A DNA stretch of 64,000 nucleotides, taken from positions 124,001 through 188,000 of the forward strand of contig NZ_FUHN01000006.1 of the NCBI RefSeq assembly GCF_900155555.1, given 5' to 3'. The position numbers and the translations under genes are program-made. Origin of the DNA: Mobilibacterium timonense. GTDB taxonomy: Bacteria; Bacillota; Clostridia; Peptostreptococcales; Anaerovoracaceae. The notes under the pieces were generated by a model. The model worked only from the letters and a program-made list of their open reading frames with translations, did not search any database and was not told the origin of the DNA. Positions 59,337 to 64,000 of the stretch are shown one piece after another (the first letter of the stretch is position 1; each line of letters opens with the position of its first letter).

Positions 59337-60557
59337 ATGAGTAGATCAAATACTACAAATACAAGAGCGGATATTGTTCACAGGCTTCAGATGGAAATTA
59401 AGATCAACGGCCACATTATAGGGGTGGCTGCGGGAAGCGGGATGACGACACGCTACAGCGTAAAAGGCGGGGCGGACTTTATTCTTGCTCTCAGCGCCGG
59501 CAGGTTCAGACAGGCAGGAAGGCCGTCAATGGCAAGCTATCTGGCATACACCAACAGCAACGATACGGTTATGGATTTTGCTACAAGAGAGCTGCTGACC
59601 CTTATGGAATCAACTCCCATACTTTTTGGGATAAACGCTACAGATCCCATGATAGAACTTCCTGAATACATAGAAGAGATTAGGGGGGCAGGATTGTCAG
59701 GCCTTGTGAACTTTCCAACTGTAGGTCTGATAGACGGCAGATTCAGACAGGCTCTGGAGGGAGAGGGGATCAGCTACGACACGGAGGTGGAGGCCATAAG
59801 GATCGCCAGTGAAAAGGGAATGTTCACTCTTGCCTTCGTTTTCGACGAGAAGCAGGCAGAGAAAATGATAAATGCAGGCGCTGATATTATCTGTGCCTAT
59901 CTGGGCTGGACGACGGGAGGAACGCTGGGAGCAAAAAAAGCCAGCTCTATTAAGGCCGCCTGCAGATCGGCAGACAGGATCTTCCGCATTTGCCTTGAGA
60001 AAGCCCCTGAGAAGATACGCATGATCTACGGAGGCCCCGTAAAAACCCCGGCGGACGCAGAATATTTTTACGAGAACACATCTTGCCAGGGCTTCATCGG
60101 CGGATCCTCCTTCGAAAGGATCCCCTCCGAAAAAGCTATTCTTCAGACTACCAGGTCCTTCAAGCATCCTGATGACGTGGAAAACACCAGCTCACTTAAG
60201 AGCGTACTCGATGGTAAACCGGCAGAAAGCGATTACGCAGAATACGTTCAGGAATATATCTCTCTTCATTACCACCAGACCATCACACTTAACGGTATGG
60301 CCGGAATACTTCACGTTTCTCCACCATATCTGGGAAGCGTGTTCAAGAAAAAGACGGGATGTAATTTCACAGAGTATCTGATCACATTTCGAATGAACAA
60401 AGCCTGCTCGATGCTGGCGAATGAGAGACTGTCCATCAGCGAGATCGCCAGGGATATCGGATATGGCGATCCTGCTCAGTTCAGCAGGATCTTCAAAAAA
60501 TACAAGGGCATGTCTCCCAGGGTTTACCGTTCGGCAATGGCAGCAAAAAAAGTGTGA
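59337..60557 (+). CDS. AraC-type regulator with a Tm-1 C-domain-like sensor
   Basis: 406 residues. Residues 1-280 are a paralogue of the TIM-barrel protein at 56931: [96 protein letters not shown] and MIYGGPVKTP. After a linker, residues 300-402 are an AraC DNA-binding domain (ITLNGMAGILHVSPPYLGSVFKKKTGCNFTEYLITFRMNKA, SISEIARDIGYGDPAQFSRIFKKYKGMSPRVYR). So an enzyme-like barrel probably serves as the ligand sensor for a regulator of the divergent operon. Differences such as HMG to YLG suggest loss of catalysis (inference). Confidence 0.85.
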   Translation: MSRSNTTNTRADIVHRLQMEIKINGHIIGVAAGSGMTTRYSVKGGADFILALSAGRFRQAGRPSMASYLAYTNSNDTVMDFATRELLTLMESTPILFGINATDPMIELPEYIEEIRGAGLSGLVNFPTVGLIDGRFRQALEGEGISYDTEVEAIRIASEKGMFTLAFVFDEKQAEKMINAGADIICAYLGWTTGGTLGAKKASSIKAACRSADRIFRICLEKAPEKIRMIYGGPVKTPADAEYFYENTSCQGFIGGSSFERIPSEKAILQTTRSFKHPDDVENTSSLKSVLDGKPAESDYAEYVQEYISLHYHQTITLNGMAGILHVSPPYLGSVFKKKTGCNFTEYLITFRMNKACSMLANERLSISEIARDIGYGDPAQFSRIFKKYKGMSPRVYRSAMAAKKV

Positions 60558-60701
60558 AAACCAATGGAGGGTATTTCACAGAAACATCATGAGACATGGA
60601 GCCGTGGATTCCTTGAAAGAAATTTTACGCTATGCTAAAATCATGCGAGAGTTTGTGTAAAAAGACAAATTTTTCAAAATTTAGGAAAGGTACAGAGCGA
60701 C

Positions 60702-62780
<2,079 letters not shown>

Positions 62781-62797
62781 GGGAGCAGTGATAGAAA

Positions 62798-64000
62798 ATG
62801 AGAATTACCGTAGATGATTGCCTTAACCTGGACGCTTTTAACGGAGGCACAGTGGTTTCCTGCGGAAGAAAGAGCGACAGGAGAGTGCGGACCATTTCAG
62901 TCCTGGACGAAGACAATCTGGACATGGGTATCGAGAGGAACGGCCTGAAGGAGCAGATGGTGCTCACCCACTTCTGGACGTGCAAGGACGATATAGATGC
63001 TCAGATCAAGGTAGTTACAGGGCTTGGAAAAAAGTCCGTAGCGGCTCTTGTGGTGTTTCTGAACGAGGCGGGAGTGAGAAGCCTGGACGAGAGGGTGATC
63101 AGGGCCGCGGAGACGGCCGGACTTCTGGTCATCGTCATCCCGGACAACAACACCAACACATATGCCGTCACGATGGAGCAGGTGCTGGACAAGATCCTTT
63201 ACGGACACAACTACAGCGACAACATCCTGAACAACACGATCTATCACCTGCTGAACTTCGAGAAGCACAGCAATTTCCAGAGTGCTCTCAAGGAAGCGGC
63301 TCTGAACAACGATTATCAGATAGTCCTCATGACCACTGAGTTCAACCCTATCCTGACTATCGAGACAAGGCACAAGCAGACCATAGACGATGCCATCAAG
63401 ATCGCCAGGAAGCAGGACGTGGCTCACTCCACCATGTTCACCAGAGTGAACATACAGGACGTGATCACTTACTGGGGCACTATCGAGATAAAGGGCGAGA
63501 AGCACCTCCTCATGATCGTGGACAACGAGGACAACTACACCGCCATGGAGATGAAGAAGCTCGCCGAGATCATCGAGCTCGCCATGGGAATGTGGAAGTA
63601 CACGCCTGAGAGGGATTCCAGGTCCGAGTTCATCAAATCCGCCATCAGGGGCGATCTTGCCTTCTGCCACACCCTGGCAGACGAGGCCGGCCTCAAGAAC
63701 AAGCAGTTCATCAGCGTGTTCTACGCTTCCGGCATCAGCAATCCTGAGTCCCAGGACATCATCGAGAACTTCAAGGAGGAGTACAACTTCGGTCTCCTTC
63801 CGTTCATAGAGGACAACGAGTATTACGGGATGATCTACACGGATAATTCCGTGGAAAAGGGAGTGACCCTCAAGAACGCCGCTCTGAAGATGTATGAGAA
63901 GCTGAAGGACGGCCGCAAGGACGTGAGGATCTTCCACTCAACAGGCCTCGAGGATCTGGACAACGCCATCGAGGGCTTCAGGATCATCAGCGAGACTTAC
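62798..64000 (+). CDS. PucR-type transcriptional regulator, cut by the window end
   Basis: The frame is open from ATG 62798 for 401 codons to the last base. N-terminus MRITVDDCLNLDAFNGGTVVSCGRK and VLTHFWTCKDDIDAQIKVVTGLGKKSVAALVVF match the PucR N-terminal domain; a GGDEF-like CdaR middle domain seems to follow (MIVDNEDNYTAMEMKKL; ISVFYASGISNP). The C-terminal helix-turn-helix would lie beyond the window. GGGAG precedes the start, 17 bases after ftsH. Such regulators control purine or amino-acid use; target unknown. Confidence 0.8.
   Translation, partial: MRITVDDCLNLDAFNGGTVVSCGRKSDRRVRTISVLDEDNLDMGIERNGLKEQMVLTHFWTCKDDIDAQIKVVTGLGKKSVAALVVFLNEAGVRSLDERVIRAAETAGLLVIVIPDNNTNTYAVTMEQVLDKILYGHNYSDNILNNTIYHLLNFEKHSNFQSALKEAALNNDYQIVLMTTEFNPILTIETRHKQTIDDAIKIARKQDVAHSTMFTRVNIQDVITYWGTIEIKGEKHLLMIVDNEDNYTAMEMKKLAEIIELAMGMWKYTPERDSRSEFIKSAIRGDLAFCHTLADEAGLKNKQFISVFYASGISNPESQDIIENFKEEYNFGLLPFIEDNEYYGMIYTDNSVEKGVTLKNAALKMYEKLKDGRKDVRIFHSTGLEDLDNAIEGFRIISETY

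Overview
The window comes from a chromosome of an anaerobic Firmicute, probably a gut or oral member of the Eubacteriales (Lachnospiraceae or Family XIII/Anaerovoracaceae-like). This is inferred from gene content, not from a marker gene. The pointers are an oxygen-sensitive class III ribonucleotide reductase (nrdD/nrdG), a glycyl-radical 4-hydroxyproline dehydratase with its activase, a ferredoxin-linked 2-oxoacid oxidoreductase, formate-THF ligase, GGAGG-type ribosome binding sites, a moderately high G+C content and a likely selenocysteine-coding gene. The metabolic theme is amino-acid (Stickland-type) fermentation: hydroxyproline to pyrroline-5-carboxylate to proline, branched-chain or other 2-oxoacid oxidation, and peptide breakdown.

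Layout. 1-11 kb: a surface-protein operon with a signal peptidase I, two tiny one-TM proteins and a 3250-residue secreted protein built of InlB-like and 24 MBG/YDG-like repeats. Eighteen of the 24 lie in three copies of a 1.53-kb unit. 11-11.9 kb: a probable selenoprotein read through an in-frame TGA and fused to a winged helix, then an unidentified structured RNA with its own promoter and terminator. 11.9-22.1 kb: prmA, an amidohydrolase, a metA-lysC fusion and a TetR regulator, followed by hypE-hypD and proC, both under promoters carrying the same TTAGACC-N2-GGTCTAA operator. 22.2-29 kb: a large PAS-GGDEF-EAL-PAS-GGDEF protein, an IS30-type element, a secreted nuclease and an iron alcohol dehydrogenase whose upstream region holds a third copy of the operator. 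29-32.4 kb: nrdD-nrdG with tandem NrdR boxes. 32.4-36.7 kb: small membrane proteins, a membrane-anchored sigma-like protein and a diguanylate cyclase. 36.7-46.5 kb: HAD phosphatase, pepT, a YitT-family protein with a leader/attenuator, fhs, a DUF2325-like protein, an AI-2E-family transporter, a GntR regulator, a cupin and a double class II aldolase protein. 46.5-52.3 kb: a glycosyltransferase divergent from an IclR-P-loop NTPase-2-oxoacid:ferredoxin oxidoreductase operon. 52.4-56.8 kb: a small membrane protein, metG, tatD and tilS. 56.8-60.6 kb: a two-gene operon whose products resemble the two halves of the plant Tm-1 protein, with a divergent regulator that fuses a copy of one half to an AraC DNA-binding domain. 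60.7-64 kb: ftsH and a PucR-type regulator cut by the window end.

The most unusual items are (i) the UGA-interrupted CC/Se-like domain fused to a winged helix, (ii) the Tm-1-like enzyme pair with its paralogous sensor-regulator, (iii) the sigma-factor-like domain tethered to the membrane with an outside domain, (iv) the TetR/hydroxyproline regulon extended to an alcohol dehydrogenase, and (v) an orphan structured RNA of about 180 nt. All assignments come from reading motifs and order; no database search was run.
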